From the NCBI RefSeq assembly GCF_037479095.1, contig NZ_JBBGZW010000001.1, positions 2,542,001-2,606,000 of the forward strand: 64,000 bases of DNA, given 5' to 3'. Under the pieces are notes generated by a model, which was given only the letters and a program-made list of their open reading frames with translations, searched no databases and was not told the DNA's origin. The stretch comes from Pantoea nemavictus (GTDB taxonomy: Bacteria > Pseudomonadota > Gammaproteobacteria > Enterobacterales > Enterobacteriaceae). This document shows positions 18,068 to 27,241 of the stretch, piece by piece (positions within the stretch are counted from its first letter, which is position 1; each line of letters begins with the position of its first letter). The position numbers were made by a program, and so were the translations under genes.

Positions 18068-18949
18068 TTACCCTAACAGCTCGCGCTCAATCAGCTCGCG
18101 CGTTTCAACCGCTTGATACTTCATCTTTTCCGGGTAGCCGAACAGCGCCGCCGAGATAATTGACTCGCCGCCGACTTTAAACGTGCGGTTCGCAAAATTC
18201 ATCTCGCGCAGCGCTTCAAACAGCGCATCGAAATTGACTTCGCCTTCACCGACCGCCACGTGCTGGTGGATAGTGGCATCCACGCCCGGCGGGTTAACGA
18301 TGTAACGACAGTGCTTGGTGTGGTTCATGGTATCGGCGATCAGCATATGTGACAGATCGTCACCGGCGTAATGCAGCATGTTCTTCACATCGCCGACGCC
18401 TTTGTCGTAATAGAAGGTGTGCGGTGCGCTGTAGATATACTTCACGTTTTCGCTGCGGAATGACTTCACAATGTCCGCGGTTTCGTTACTTTGCTCGCAG
18501 AAATCCCACGGGTGGGCCTGAATCTCGACGCGAATGCCTTCACGTTCGATGATCGGCAGCAGCTCTTCCATCGAGCGATAGAACATCTCTTCACAAATTT
18601 CCGGTTCGTTGGGATTGCCCGACAGCTCGGTGTTGATCACCTGCACGCCCATTTCGACGGCTATCTCGATCATGCGTTTCCAGTTTTTCACCGCCGCCTG
18701 ACGACGCAGCTCATCCGGGCCTGACCAGCGATACACCGTAATGAAAGAGGAGATCTCCAGCCCGGTAGCGTTCAGCGCGTTTTTGTACTCGCGCATGATT
18801 TCACGGCTGGCTTTCGGGTGTTTATAGAACGGGTTGATTTGCGGATGCGGCGACTGCTCGATGTACTTGTAGCCCCATTCAGCCACCTGATGCACCATGC
18901 GCGTGATGCCGAGATCGCGGATTACATCCACATCAAATGCGATTTTCAT
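18068..18949 (-). CDS. iolH: Inositol catabolism TIM-barrel protein IolH
   Basis: A protein of 293 residues beginning MKIAFDVDVIRDLGITRMVH, with GYKYIEQSPHPQINPFYKHPK and the metal-site segments INTELSGNP, VEIQAHPWDFCEQ and FKVGGESI; this is the IolH type of sugar phosphate isomerase/epimerase. The ATG at 18949 has AGGAG upstream. The exact reaction of IolH is not firmly established. It is divergent from a second LacI regulator, with a palindromic operator candidate in between. Confidence 0.85.
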   Translation of the reverse strand: MKIAFDVDVIRDLGITRMVHQVAEWGYKYIEQSPHPQINPFYKHPKASREIMREYKNALNATGLEISSFITVYRWSGPDELRRQAAVKNWKRMIEIAVEMGVQVINTELSGNPNEPEICEEMFYRSMEELLPIIEREGIRVEIQAHPWDFCEQSNETADIVKSFRSENVKYIYSAPHTFYYDKGVGDVKNMLHYAGDDLSHMLIADTMNHTKHCRYIVNPPGVDATIHQHVAVGEGEVNFDALFEALREMNFANRTFKVGGESIISAALFGYPEKMKYQAVETRELIERELLG

Positions 18950-19080
18950 TGTTTTCTCCTGAGCGTTAAGCGGTGCGCTCTTCGTTAAAGACCACGCCGA
19001 TCTATTGCCTGACGTCATCCATCAGCTCAAATCGCCGCTATTGGGTAAATAAATATCAAACATTTATTCTGGGTGACATG

Positions 19081-19105
19081 AAAATGAAATAAATGATTTC
19101 ATTTT
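19081..19105. promoter_or_regulatory. Palindromic operator candidate between divergent genes
   Basis: AAAATGAAAT at 19081-19090 and ATTTCATTTT at 19096-19105 form a perfect 10-bp inverted repeat around AAATG. It lies in the 300-base gap between iolH and a LacI-type gene. Related TTTCAT/ATGAAA half-sites recur before the gene at 20426, so a shared regulator is plausible. Confidence 0.55.
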
Positions 19106-19249
19106 TGCGATGGCGATCAAAATAGTGAGAGATTATCTATCACTTAAAGCAATTTGATGATGATTTGAGCGCAGAGCTATTGGCGATTTAAGGCAGGTTA
19201 GGGCATTATTTTTGATAATTTATTATCATTTAAGTGTGGAAAATAACCC

Positions 19250-20278
19250 ATGAGCAAAATCACCATGAACGCCATTGCCGCCGCCGCAGGCGTGGGCGTG
19301 GCCACCGTCGATCGTGTGATCAATCGTCGTGCGCCGGTGCGTGCTGCCACCGAGCAGAAGGTGCTGGAAGCGGCGAATCGTCTGGGATATCGCATTGGCC
19401 ATGCGCCGCTGCTGAATAGCACCTTGCCGGCAGCCAGCGTCACGGTGCGCATGGGCTTTATCCTGCTATCAAAATCCTACTCGTTCTATCATTCCCTCAC
19501 CGATGCGCTACGCCAGCACACACAACCCTTCCATCCGCTGGGCAGCGAACCGCTGTTCACCTGGCACGATATTGATGATGTTGAGGCGGTGGTAGCCTCG
19601 CTGTATGCGCTCGCTGAGCAGGTGGATGCCATCGGTTTGGTGGCGCTGGATCACCCGCTCATTCGCCACGCGATTGCAAGCGTGTCGCGCAGGGGCGTGC
19701 GGGTGTATGCGCTATTTTCCAACTTCTCACCCTGCGGTCACGCCGGTTATTTCGGTCTGGATAACCAGAAAGCCGGGCGCACTGCCGCCTGGATCGCCAC
19801 GCATCTGCTGCATCAGCCGGGTTCAGTGGGGGTGCTGGTGGGCGACCATCGCTTTATCTGCCAGGAGAGTAATGAGATCAGCTTCCGTTCGTATCTGCGC
19901 GAACAGGACAGCGCACGGCGGGTGCTAGAGCCGTTAAAGACCAATGAGTCGATTGATGGCGGCTACCGTGCGACGCGTCAACTGCTGGATGAACATGCTG
20001 ATTTGGCGCTGATCTTCGCGCCGTGCGGCGGTATTGAGGGGGTGATTCACGCGCTGCGCCAGCAGCCACAGCGCAAGGTGGCGTTGATTTGCCATGGTCC
20101 GGTGAAGGAGGGCGAGCTGGCGCTGATTGACGGCACCATTACGGTGATGATCCGCAATCGCATTGATGAGATGGCGATGCGTTTGGCGCAAACGGTGCTG
20201 CAGCATCATGCTGAACCCGGCGAGCATTTTACGCAGGTCACCCTGCCGTTCGATATCGTCACGCGTGAAAACCTGTAA
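19250..20278 (+). CDS. LacI-family regulator
   Basis: A protein of 342 residues with an N-terminal HTH (MNAIAAAAGVGVATVDRVINRR) and a LacI/RbsB-like sensor domain (FGLDNQKAGRTAAWIATH, VGVLVGDHRFI). It is divergent from iolH and followed by an IolE-like dehydratase and a dehydrogenase on the same strand. The HTH core GVGVATVDRV is identical to that of the LacI protein at 16877-17896, so the two may recognise related operators. Confidence 0.92.
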   Translation: MSKITMNAIAAAAGVGVATVDRVINRRAPVRAATEQKVLEAANRLGYRIGHAPLLNSTLPAASVTVRMGFILLSKSYSFYHSLTDALRQHTQPFHPLGSEPLFTWHDIDDVEAVVASLYALAEQVDAIGLVALDHPLIRHAIASVSRRGVRVYALFSNFSPCGHAGYFGLDNQKAGRTAAWIATHLLHQPGSVGVLVGDHRFICQESNEISFRSYLREQDSARRVLEPLKTNESIDGGYRATRQLLDEHADLALIFAPCGGIEGVIHALRQQPQRKVALICHGPVKEGELALIDGTITVMIRNRIDEMAMRLAQTVLQHHAEPGEHFTQVTLPFDIVTRENL

Positions 20279-20358
20279 ACCGCGCCATTGCTGAATTTGA
20301 TGTATTTTCTATCATTTTAATGATGCGAAATAGTATGATCGCTATCAAAAAATGAATG

Positions 20359-20381
20359 TTTCATGGTTGTTGGTGATGAAA
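20359..20381. promoter_or_regulatory. TTTCAT/ATGAAA operator candidate
   Basis: TTTCAT at 20359-20364 and ATGAAA at 20376-20381 form an inverted pair with an 11-base spacer in the 147-base gap before the IolE-like gene. The half-sites match those in the 19081-19105 palindrome. Binding by either LacI regulator is inferred. Confidence 0.4.
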
Positions 20382-20425
20382 TATTTATTTGATACTTGCG
20401 CCATCCATTACCGCAAGGAACGATC

Positions 20426-21349
20426 ATGACTATTCATATTGCGAACGCGCCCTGTAGCTGGGGCGTTGATGACCCGAAAAACCCTTTCCTGCCGCCATGG
20501 CAGAAGGTGCTGAGTGAGGCGTCGCAGGCCGGTTATAAAAGCATTGAGCTCGGCCCGTGGAGCTATCTGCCGGTGGATGCTGCCGAGCTGCGCCAGCAGC
20601 TGGAAGCGCACGATCTGTCGCTGGTGGCAGGCACGATTTTTGATGATTTGGTGAGTGAAGCCAACTTCCCGGCGATGGTTGAACTGACGCATAACATTTG
20701 CCGCAATCTGTCGCGAGTCCCCACCGCAACCAAAACCCACGCCGATAACAAACCTGCACCCTACCTGGTGATTATCGACTTCGGCAATCCAGAGCGCGCC
20801 AAATACGCGGGTCAATCTGACAAGGCGCCGCGCCTGTCAGACGCCGACTGGCAGCGCATGATGCAGCACATCACCACTCTGAGCCAGATTGCCTGGAATG
20901 AGTATGGCGTACGCGCGGTGATCCATCCGCATGCCGGGGGTTGCATAGAGTTCGCCGACGAGCTGCAGCAGCTGGTGGAGGACATTCCGCACGAGGTGGC
21001 GGGTTTATGCCTCGACACCGGTCATTTGTACTACTCCGGCATGGACCCGATTCCCTACCTCAGCCGCTATTGGCAGCGCATCGATTACCTGCACTTCAAA
21101 GACGTCAACGAGGCGGTATGGCGCGACGTGATTGCCCGCGGTGTGGATTTCTTTGCCGCCTGCGCGGAAGGCGTCATGTGCCCGATTGGTAAAGGGGCGA
21201 TTGATTATCCGGCGGTGCGCGCCTTCCTGGCGGAGCGCAATTATCAGGGCTGGATCACCGTTGAACAGGAGCGCGATCCGCGAGATGCGGAGACCAGCCT
21301 GCGTGACGTCACCGCCAGCCTGCACTATTTGCAATCCGTCGGATTCTGA
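20426..21349 (+). CDS. IolE-like inosose dehydratase / TIM-barrel isomerase
   Basis: A protein of 307 residues. The N-terminal IANAPCSWGVDDPKNP, IELGPWSYLP, the metal-site segments VIHPHAGGCIEF, LCLDTGHLYYSG and YLHFKDVN, and the closing WITVEQERD fit the IolE/inosose dehydratase group of xylose-isomerase-like barrels. The ATG at 20426 follows AAGGA. The next gene starts 10 bases after its stop. Within an inositol-type pathway it would dehydrate a keto-inositol; another keto-sugar is possible. Confidence 0.82.
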   Translation: MTIHIANAPCSWGVDDPKNPFLPPWQKVLSEASQAGYKSIELGPWSYLPVDAAELRQQLEAHDLSLVAGTIFDDLVSEANFPAMVELTHNICRNLSRVPTATKTHADNKPAPYLVIIDFGNPERAKYAGQSDKAPRLSDADWQRMMQHITTLSQIAWNEYGVRAVIHPHAGGCIEFADELQQLVEDIPHEVAGLCLDTGHLYYSGMDPIPYLSRYWQRIDYLHFKDVNEAVWRDVIARGVDFFAACAEGVMCPIGKGAIDYPAVRAFLAERNYQGWITVEQERDPRDAETSLRDVTASLHYLQSVGF

Positions 21350-21359
21350 GGAGAACACC

Positions 21360-22529
21360 ATGATTAACGGCATTAAAGCGCTGAATCGCTCCCTGCGCTG
21401 GGGCATGGTCGGCGGCGGTGGTACCAGCCAGATTGGCTACATCCACCGTTCGGCGGCGACGCGTGATAACAACTTTACGCTGCTGGCGGGCGCCTTCGAT
21501 ATCAACGCTGAACGCGGCCGCGCGTTTGGCACTTCGCTGGGTATCGATGCCGAGCGCTGCTATGCAGATTACGAAACCATGTTTGCTGCGGAAGCGGCAC
21601 GTGCGGACGGCATCGAAGCGGTGTCGATTGCTACGCCTAACAACACCCACTTCACCATCTGCCGTGCGGCGCTGAATGCGGGGTTGCACGTGGTGTGCGA
21701 GAAGCCGCTGTGCTTCACCGCCGCCGAAGCCGATGAGCTGGAACAGCTGTGCAGCGAGAAGAAGAAAATTATCGGTGTGACCTACGGCTATGCCGGGCAT
21801 CAGCTGATTCATCAGGCGCGCGAGATGATCGCCGCAGGCTTGCTGGGCGAAATTCGCATCATCAATATGCAGTTCGCCCACGGTTTCCATAATGAAGCAG
21901 TTGAGCTGCAGAACGAAAGCACCAAATGGCGCGTGGATCCGCGTTTTGTCGGCCCCAGCTACGTGCTGGGCGATTTAGCGACGCATCCGCTGTTTATTGC
22001 CGAAATCATGGTGCCGCATCTGCAGGTAAAACGCCTGCTGTGCAGCCGCCAGAGCTTTGTTAAAACCCGCGCGCCGCTGGAAGATAACGCCTTCGTGATG
22101 ATGGAGTACGATAACGGCGCGGTCGGTACCATGTGGGCTTCTGCGGTGAACTGCGGTTCGATGCACGGTCAGAAAGTGCGGGTGATTGGTGAGAAAGCCA
22201 GTCTTGAGTGGTGGGACGAGCAGCCGAATCAGCTGCGCTATGAAGTGCAGGGCGAGCCGGTGCAGATTCTCGAGCGCGGCATGGGTTATCTGCATCAGAG
22301 CGCGCTGGCTGACGACCGTATTGGCGGCGGCCATCCGGAAGGGCTGTTTGAAGCCTGGTCGAATCTCTATCGCCGCTTCGCGCTGGCGATGGATGCCACC
22401 GATCGCGGCGATGCCGCCTTCCTGCAGGCGTTCTGGTATCCCGGCGCGCATGCTGGCTTGATGGGCGTACGTTGGGTGGAGCAGTGCGTGAAATCCGCCG
22501 ACGCGGGCGCGGTATGGGTGGATTGTTGA
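21360..22529 (+). CDS. Gfo/Idh/MocA family oxidoreductase
   Basis: A protein of 389 residues. The Rossmann segment WGMVGGGGTSQIGYIH starts at about residue 14, the EKPLCFT motif is present, and the C-terminal substrate domain contains DLATHPLFIAE and a Gly-rich GGGHPEG loop. The ATG at 21360 has GAGGAG upstream and lies 10 bases after the IolE-like gene, forming a two-gene operon. It probably oxidises a cyclitol or sugar with NAD(P); the substrate is not known. Confidence 0.88.
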   Translation: MINGIKALNRSLRWGMVGGGGTSQIGYIHRSAATRDNNFTLLAGAFDINAERGRAFGTSLGIDAERCYADYETMFAAEAARADGIEAVSIATPNNTHFTICRAALNAGLHVVCEKPLCFTAAEADELEQLCSEKKKIIGVTYGYAGHQLIHQAREMIAAGLLGEIRIINMQFAHGFHNEAVELQNESTKWRVDPRFVGPSYVLGDLATHPLFIAEIMVPHLQVKRLLCSRQSFVKTRAPLEDNAFVMMEYDNGAVGTMWASAVNCGSMHGQKVRVIGEKASLEWWDEQPNQLRYEVQGEPVQILERGMGYLHQSALADDRIGGGHPEGLFEAWSNLYRRFALAMDATDRGDAAFLQAFWYPGAHAGLMGVRWVEQCVKSADAGAVWVDC

Positions 22530-22550
22530 ATCCAGTGCGGTGATGGACCT

Positions 22551-22570
22551 GGTCGGCATTCATGCCGACC
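22551..22570. terminator. Palindrome between convergent genes
   Basis: GGTCGGCATTCATGCCGACC is a perfect palindrome of the REP-like family. It lies between the oxidoreductase stop and the end of the convergent ABC ATPase gene and can terminate both transcripts. Confidence 0.65.
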
Positions 22571-22576
22571 AGCAAC

Positions 22577-23314
22577 TCAATGCGACCGCAAATCACTCAA
22601 AAACCGCTGCGCGCGCGGGTGCTGCGGCTGGGTGAAGAACTGTTCCGGCTTGGATTTCTCCAGAATCTGTCCCTGATCCATAAACCAGATGGTATCCGCC
22701 ACTTCACGCGCAAAGTTCATCTCGTGGGTGACGCACATCATCGTCATCCCTTCCTGCGCCAGACTGCGCATCACCGACAGCACTTCGCCCACCATTTCCG
22801 GATCGAGCGCCGAGGTGGGTTCATCAAACAGCATCACCGGCGGTTTCATCGCCAGCGCACGGGCAATCGCCACGCGCTGCTGCTGACCGCCGGAAAGCTG
22901 CGCCGGATAGGCATCGGCTTTATGCGATAACCCTACACGCTCCAGCAATTCACCTGCCTGGCGACGTGCCTCCGAACGCTTCACGCCCAGCACTTTCATC
23001 GGCGACATCATAATGTTCTCGGCCACCGAGACATGCGGGAACAGGTTAAAGCTCTGAAACACAAAGCCAATGCGCGTGCGCAGTTGGTTAAGGCGGGTGC
23101 TGCTGCCGTGAATATCAATGCCATCAAACACGATCTGGCCATCATCGATCGGCTCCAGGCGGTTAACGGTACGGATCAGCGTCGATTTGCCCGAGCCGGA
23201 AGGGCCGCATACCACCACCACTTCGCCGCTATTAATCTCGGCGCTCAGGTTGGTCAGCGCCTGGTACGCGCCGTACCATTTGTTGACCTGATTAAACATG
23301 ATCATCGGTCCCAT
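22577..23314 (-). CDS. Polar amino-acid ABC transporter ATPase (GlnQ-like)
   Basis: A protein of 245 residues with Walker A GPSGSGKS near 37-44, Q-loop [11 protein letters not shown], signature LSGGQQQR, Walker [15 protein letters not shown] and the H-loop THEM. These are the hallmarks of the GlnQ/GltL/HisP subfamily. It follows two permease genes on the same strand with 9 bases between stop and start. The matching solute-binding protein is probably the one at 31532-32371. Substrate is inferred to be an amino acid or 5-oxoproline-like compound from context. Confidence 0.93.
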   Translation of the reverse strand: MGPMIMFNQVNKWYGAYQALTNLSAEINSGEVVVVCGPSGSGKSTLIRTVNRLEPIDDGQIVFDGIDIHGSSTRLNQLRTRIGFVFQSFNLFPHVSVAENIMMSPMKVLGVKRSEARRQAGELLERVGLSHKADAYPAQLSGGQQQRVAIARALAMKPPVMLFDEPTSALDPEMVGEVLSVMRSLAQEGMTMMCVTHEMNFAREVADTIWFMDQGQILEKSKPEQFFTQPQHPRAQRFLSDLRSH

Positions 23315-23323
23315 GGTGCTTCC

Positions 23324-24085
23324 TTATTGCGAAGAGGTTTTAGTCAGCATTACCGCCGGCGCCACGCTGCTGGCAAGCTGCGGCGGTTGGCGACGTTTCT
23401 GCGCTATGTGCGCTTCGAGTTTATTGGCAAGCCAGGTGAGGCTAAAGCAGATGAGGTAGTAGCTCAGCGCCACAATGGCGAACACCTGGAACGGTTTGGT
23501 CAGCAGCTGATTGCTCACCTGATTGGCGGCAAACGTCAGCTCCGGCACGTTTATCACATAGCCCAGCGTGCTGTCTTTGATGATTGAGACCAGCTGGCTG
23601 ACCAAGCTGGGCAGCGTGTTGAACAGCGCCTGCGGCAGAATCACCAGACGCAGGGTTTTCAGATGGCTCATGCCCAGCGCGCGTGACGCTTCATATTGCC
23701 CGTGCGGCAGCGACTGAATGCCGCCGCGCACGATCTCGGCGATATAGGCGCTCTCGTAGATCACCAACGTACACAGCATGGTGGCGAATCCGCTGATGTT
23801 GTGGCCAATCAGTAGCGGTACGCAGAAGTAGGTCCAGAACACCACCATCATCAGCGGAATACCGCGCAGCAGGTAAACCCAGCCGGTGGCGGGCCAGCTC
23901 AGCCAGCGCCATGGCGATAGACGCGCCAGGCCCAGCAGCACACCGATCGGAAACGCCAGCAGCACCGCCAGCACTGAGATCAGCAGCGTACAGAGCACGC
24001 CGCCAATCGGCCCATTCGGGTATTGGCCCATTAACAGCAGCATGCCGTTGTCATGCAAAATGGTGAAAATCTCAAACATCGCCAT
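23324..24085 (-). CDS. Amino-acid ABC transporter permease
   Basis: A protein of 253 residues of the HisM/GltK type. TLLISVLAVLLAFPIGVLLGL begins the membrane domain and the EAA loop reads GQYEASRALGMSHLKTLRLVILPQAL, the contact site for the ATPase. About five membrane helices. The C-terminus extends with a basic tail. It overlaps the preceding permease gene by 1 base. Confidence 0.92.
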   Translation of the reverse strand: MAMFEIFTILHDNGMLLLMGQYPNGPIGGVLCTLLISVLAVLLAFPIGVLLGLARLSPWRWLSWPATGWVYLLRGIPLMMVVFWTYFCVPLLIGHNISGFATMLCTLVIYESAYIAEIVRGGIQSLPHGQYEASRALGMSHLKTLRLVILPQALFNTLPSLVSQLVSIIKDSTLGYVINVPELTFAANQVSNQLLTKPFQVFAIVALSYYLICFSLTWLANKLEAHIAQKRRQPPQLASSVAPAVMLTKTSSQ

Positions 24086-24780
24086 TACCTCGCATAGACG
24101 CGCTGGAAGCGGCGGGCTAGCAGCGCGCCCAGGCCCATCAGCAGCAGGGAGAAGAACAGATAGCCCAGGGTCGCCACGATGTAAGATTCGAAAGTGCGGA
24201 ACGTCTGGTTCTCAATATCGCGCGTGACGTAGGTGAGGTCCGCCACGCCAATCACCATCGCCAGGCTGGTGTTTTTAAACAGCAGCACCGTGTGGTTGAT
24301 CATCGCTGGCAGCGCATTGCGGATACCCTGCGGCAGAATCACCGCATGCATGGCGCGCACATAGCTCATCCCAAGCGCACGCGCCGCTTCATTTTGCCCG
24401 TCAGGAATGGCGCGCAGGCCGCTGCGGATATCTTCCGAGAAGTACGCCGCCTGACACAGGCCCAGCGCGGTAAGGGAGAACAGGAATTCGGCGTTGTAGT
24501 TGTTGATCCACATCTGCAGCGCTTCCGGCAGCAGGGTAGGAATAGCGAAATACCACATCATCAACTGGATCAGCGTCGGCACGTTGCGGTGATAGGAGAC
24601 ATAGGCTTTAACCAGCCCGACAGCCAGTCGATTTTCTGTCAGGCGGATCACCACCAGCAGCAATGCCAGCACCATCGCCAGCAGCCAGGCACCCAACGCC
24701 AGTTCAAGGGTGATCACCGTTCCGTCAACGATCATCTGGCCGTAATGGCCGGTTATCACACTGCTGAAATCGAGAGCCAT
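24085..24780 (-). CDS. Amino-acid ABC transporter permease
   Basis: A protein of 231 residues of the HisQ/GltJ type with about five helices and the EAA loop GQNEAARALGMSYVRAMHAVILPQGI. It is the partner of the downstream permease. It starts 22 bases after the SDR stop, so SDR, two permeases and ATPase form one operon reading leftward. Confidence 0.92.
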   Translation of the reverse strand: MALDFSSVITGHYGQMIVDGTVITLELALGAWLLAMVLALLLVVIRLTENRLAVGLVKAYVSYHRNVPTLIQLMMWYFAIPTLLPEALQMWINNYNAEFLFSLTALGLCQAAYFSEDIRSGLRAIPDGQNEAARALGMSYVRAMHAVILPQGIRNALPAMINHTVLLFKNTSLAMVIGVADLTYVTRDIENQTFRTFESYIVATLGYLFFSLLLMGLGALLARRFQRVYAR

Positions 24781-24802
24781 ACTGTTACCTCATGATCGCA
24801 TG

Positions 24803-25555
24803 CTACGCGCTGTGGTCGCCCGGTCGCATGGTGGAAAGGCCGCCCGGCACCTGCAGCGTTGGGGTGATTTCGATGTTGCCGATATTCACCGCCAGCGGTG
24901 CGGCGAGCGCGAAGGCGACGCAGTCGGCGATATCTTTCGCCTGCGGCAGCTCGAAGCCATCAATGAAGCGGCGACGCGCCTCTTCATGATCGCCCGAGAC
25001 GTTGCCGAAAATATCGGTGGCAACGCGGCCCGGACAGATTTCGGTGATGCGCACGCGTGCGCCATAGCAATCCACGCGCAGCTGGCGCGAAAGGGCGTGC
25101 ACCCCGGCTTTGGTGGCGTGATAAACCGAGTTACCGTTGAAGTTGTAGATGGCGGCAATCGAAGTGATGTTGAAGACGTGGCCACGATCGCGCGCCACCA
25201 TGCCCGGCACCAGCAGACGGCACAGATGCAGCACCGCGCGCAAATTGACGTCGACCTGGGTTTCAACCACGTTCTCGTCGGCTTCAAGGATTGAACCGGG
25301 ATGCGACACGCCGGCGTTGTTGACCAGGATGTCGATTTCGAGGTCTTTGCACAGCGCGGTCAGCGCGTTGACGTCGCTGACATCCACCGCGTGTGGAATG
25401 CAGCCGGTACGATCGGCGAGTGCCGCCAGCTGCTCTTTACGCCGCGCGACCGCATGCACGGTGATACCTTGCTGGCACAAGCGCTCCACAATCGCTTCGC
25501 CCATTCCCGCCGATGCACCGGTCACCAGTGCGGTTTTGTAATCTGAAAATGGCAT
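24803..25555 (-). CDS. Short-chain dehydrogenase/reductase
   Basis: A protein of 250 residues. TGASAGMG for cofactor binding at about 12-19, NNAG near 89-92, the catalytic Ser in ITSIAAIY, and the Y-x-x-x-K motif YHATK. The DVSDVNAL segment suggests NADP or NAD use but does not decide it. It is similar to YdfG-like serine/3-hydroxy acid dehydrogenases. It heads the transporter operon, so it likely acts on the imported compound. Confidence 0.88.
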   Translation of the reverse strand: MPFSDYKTALVTGASAGMGEAIVERLCQQGITVHAVARRKEQLAALADRTGCIPHAVDVSDVNALTALCKDLEIDILVNNAGVSHPGSILEADENVVETQVDVNLRAVLHLCRLLVPGMVARDRGHVFNITSIAAIYNFNGNSVYHATKAGVHALSRQLRVDCYGARVRITEICPGRVATDIFGNVSGDHEEARRRFIDGFELPQAKDIADCVAFALAAPLAVNIGNIEITPTLQVPGGLSTMRPGDHSA

Positions 25556-25682
25556 GTGCCTCTCCTCGTTGTTGCGTCTTTTGACTGTATGCAGTTATGC
25601 CACAAGGGCATAAGACATAAAAATTTTGAGGCGATAAGCGCCCCTTATAACGCTTGTCTGCGGCACTTCGCCCGTTCCAACA

Positions 25683-25772
25683 TTGCGCAATAAATTGCGC
25701 CGCTACGCTATGAGCGGTGATTGATCGACCTACAAAATGCACGTATTGGTAGCGGCGCGATTTATCGCGCGG
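25683..25772. repeat. REP-like GGCGCAAT palindrome pair
   Basis: A reverse copy, TTGCGCAATAAATTGCGCCGCTACG, ends at 25707; a forward copy, TAGCGGCGCGATTTATCGCGC, lies at 25750-25770. The forward copy has changed CAATTTATTG to CGATTTATCG, keeping the stem paired, and it includes the stop codon of the biotin-carrier-like gene. The reverse copy holds an unoccupied 13-base target identical to the IS110 insertion site. Confidence 0.8.
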
Positions 25773-26208
25773 TGTTGACCTTATCCGCCAACGGCGCAAA
25801 TGTCAGAATCTCCTCGTCGTACTCCACTGGCGAAAGATGCTGCGGCGTGAGCGCCTGCACCGTGCCGCTGGCGGAACTGCGCACCGGCACATACAGCGGG
25901 CCCACCTGCACCAGCGCCACCACGTCGCCAGCCTGCACGTGTTGGCCAGGCGCAACAAAATCCTGCTGATTATGCGGATGGCGGCGCAGCAGCGTGCCGG
26001 GCATCGGTGCGCCGATACGTTGTGTTATGGGGGGAATTTCCGGGGCGGGAACCCTCGCGGATACGGGCGGTGGCGTGGATGGCGTGACGGCAAAAGTTAA
26101 CCGTATCGACCAGTGCTTGCCATCCAGCGCCAGGCTGCTCAGCCCCGCACTTTGCATCTTGCGCGCCAGGGCACGCAGCGTTGGCAGCGGTATTGCGGTT
26201 TTTTCCAT
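25762..26208 (-). CDS. Biotin-carboxyl-carrier-like protein lacking the biotin lysine
   Basis: A protein of 148 residues. The C-terminal half has the biotinyl/lipoyl barrel pattern: GAPMPGTLL at about 66-74, VAPGQHVQAGDVVALV, and a closing SSASGTV. Where carriers have EAMKM, this protein reads QVGPL (101-105), so the lysine position is Pro104 and it cannot be biotinylated in the usual way. The N-terminal ~40 residues and a Pro-rich linker are also BCCP-like. The ATG at 26208 is favoured over an upstream frame. It probably has a structural or regulatory role near the 5-oxoprolinase genes. Confidence 0.75.
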   Translation of the reverse strand: MEKTAIPLPTLRALARKMQSAGLSSLALDGKHWSIRLTFAVTPSTPPPVSARVPAPEIPPITQRIGAPMPGTLLRRHPHNQQDFVAPGQHVQAGDVVALVQVGPLYVPVRSSASGTVQALTPQHLSPVEYDEEILTFAPLADKVNTAR

Positions 26209-26317
26209 AACATTCCCGTCAAAGCGAAGCACGCCCGCCGAAGCGGGCAAAATCGTAATCTAGCGCGTTCGTAAGACGGGCAGTAAGAGGGTTTCGCTTT
26301 GCGGTAATAAGCGGGTC

Positions 26318-27241
26318 TTATCCCACCAGCGTTAGCGGATGGTTCTCGACATTGCGGCGTGACATCAGCGACAGCAGAATCGATTTCACCGCTTCAGCCG
26401 GTTGGGACAGCGGCAGGTGATCGGACATGCAGAACGACAGCGACACCTGCACATCCGGATCGACAATCTTCGCCATCCACGCATCGCCGCTTTTCAGCAT
26501 CGCGCGCGCCGCAGACTCCGGCATGATGGTGGTGCCGAGACCGGCGCTCAGTGCGGCATTCAGCGTGGTTTGTGATTCGATTTCGCATTTCACGCGGTAC
26601 TGCAGATTGTTATGCACGAAGGCATCGTCGAGCACTTTGCGCATGATGTTATAGACGCGCGGCAGGAACAGATCGTACTGCGCCACCTGCGCCAGCGGGA
26701 TCTCTTTCACCGGCTGGGCGAGGCTGAACGGGCAGACGAAGTAGAGATCCTCTTTCATTAGCGGCATAAAACGCAGGCCGTGAATGGTGCGATGATCGTA
26801 AATCACCGCCATATCCATGCGGCCATTCATGATCAGCTCGCTTAGCGTGGTGCCAAAGTTCTCATTGAAGTAGAGCACGATGCCAGGGTGCTGCTGCTGC
26901 ACTTCCATCATCAGCGGTAACGCGAGGTTTTGCGCGGCGGTGCCCGGCGCTAAGCCGACCGAAACGCTGCCGCTCAGCGAGGCGCCCACCAGCTCAATGG
27001 CGCTTTGTGCCTGCTCGCACTGGCGCAAAATCGCCTGCGCGTGGGAATAAAGCGTTTTACCGGCTTCGGTCGGCGTCACGCCGCGCTTGGTACGAATGAG
27101 CAGTTGCTGATTCACTTCCCCTTCCAGCGTGGCCAGCTGTTGGCTCAGCGCAGGCTGGGCAATATGCAAAATATCGGCCGCCTGGGTCAGGCTGCCTACA
27201 TCAACAATTTTAACAAAGTACTTAAGGCGACGAAGATTCAT
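26318..27241 (-). CDS. LysR-family regulator, Nac-like
   Basis: A protein of 307 residues closely following the Nac/Cbl-like pattern: MNLRRLKYFVKIVDVGSLTQ, HIAQPALSQQLATLEGE, QQLLIRTKRGVTPTEAGK, and the effector domain SVGLAPGTAAQN and MPESAAR. Nac relays nitrogen limitation to sigma-70 genes in enterobacteria. Here it sits between amino-acid uptake and 5-oxoproline genes, divergent from an aminotransferase, so it may be a dedicated paralogue. The ATG at 27241 follows GGAGGAAGTG. Confidence 0.88.
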   Translation of the reverse strand: MNLRRLKYFVKIVDVGSLTQAADILHIAQPALSQQLATLEGEVNQQLLIRTKRGVTPTEAGKTLYSHAQAILRQCEQAQSAIELVGASLSGSVSVGLAPGTAAQNLALPLMMEVQQQHPGIVLYFNENFGTTLSELIMNGRMDMAVIYDHRTIHGLRFMPLMKEDLYFVCPFSLAQPVKEIPLAQVAQYDLFLPRVYNIMRKVLDDAFVHNNLQYRVKCEIESQTTLNAALSAGLGTTIMPESAARAMLKSGDAWMAKIVDPDVQVSLSFCMSDHLPLSQPAEAVKSILLSLMSRRNVENHPLTLVG

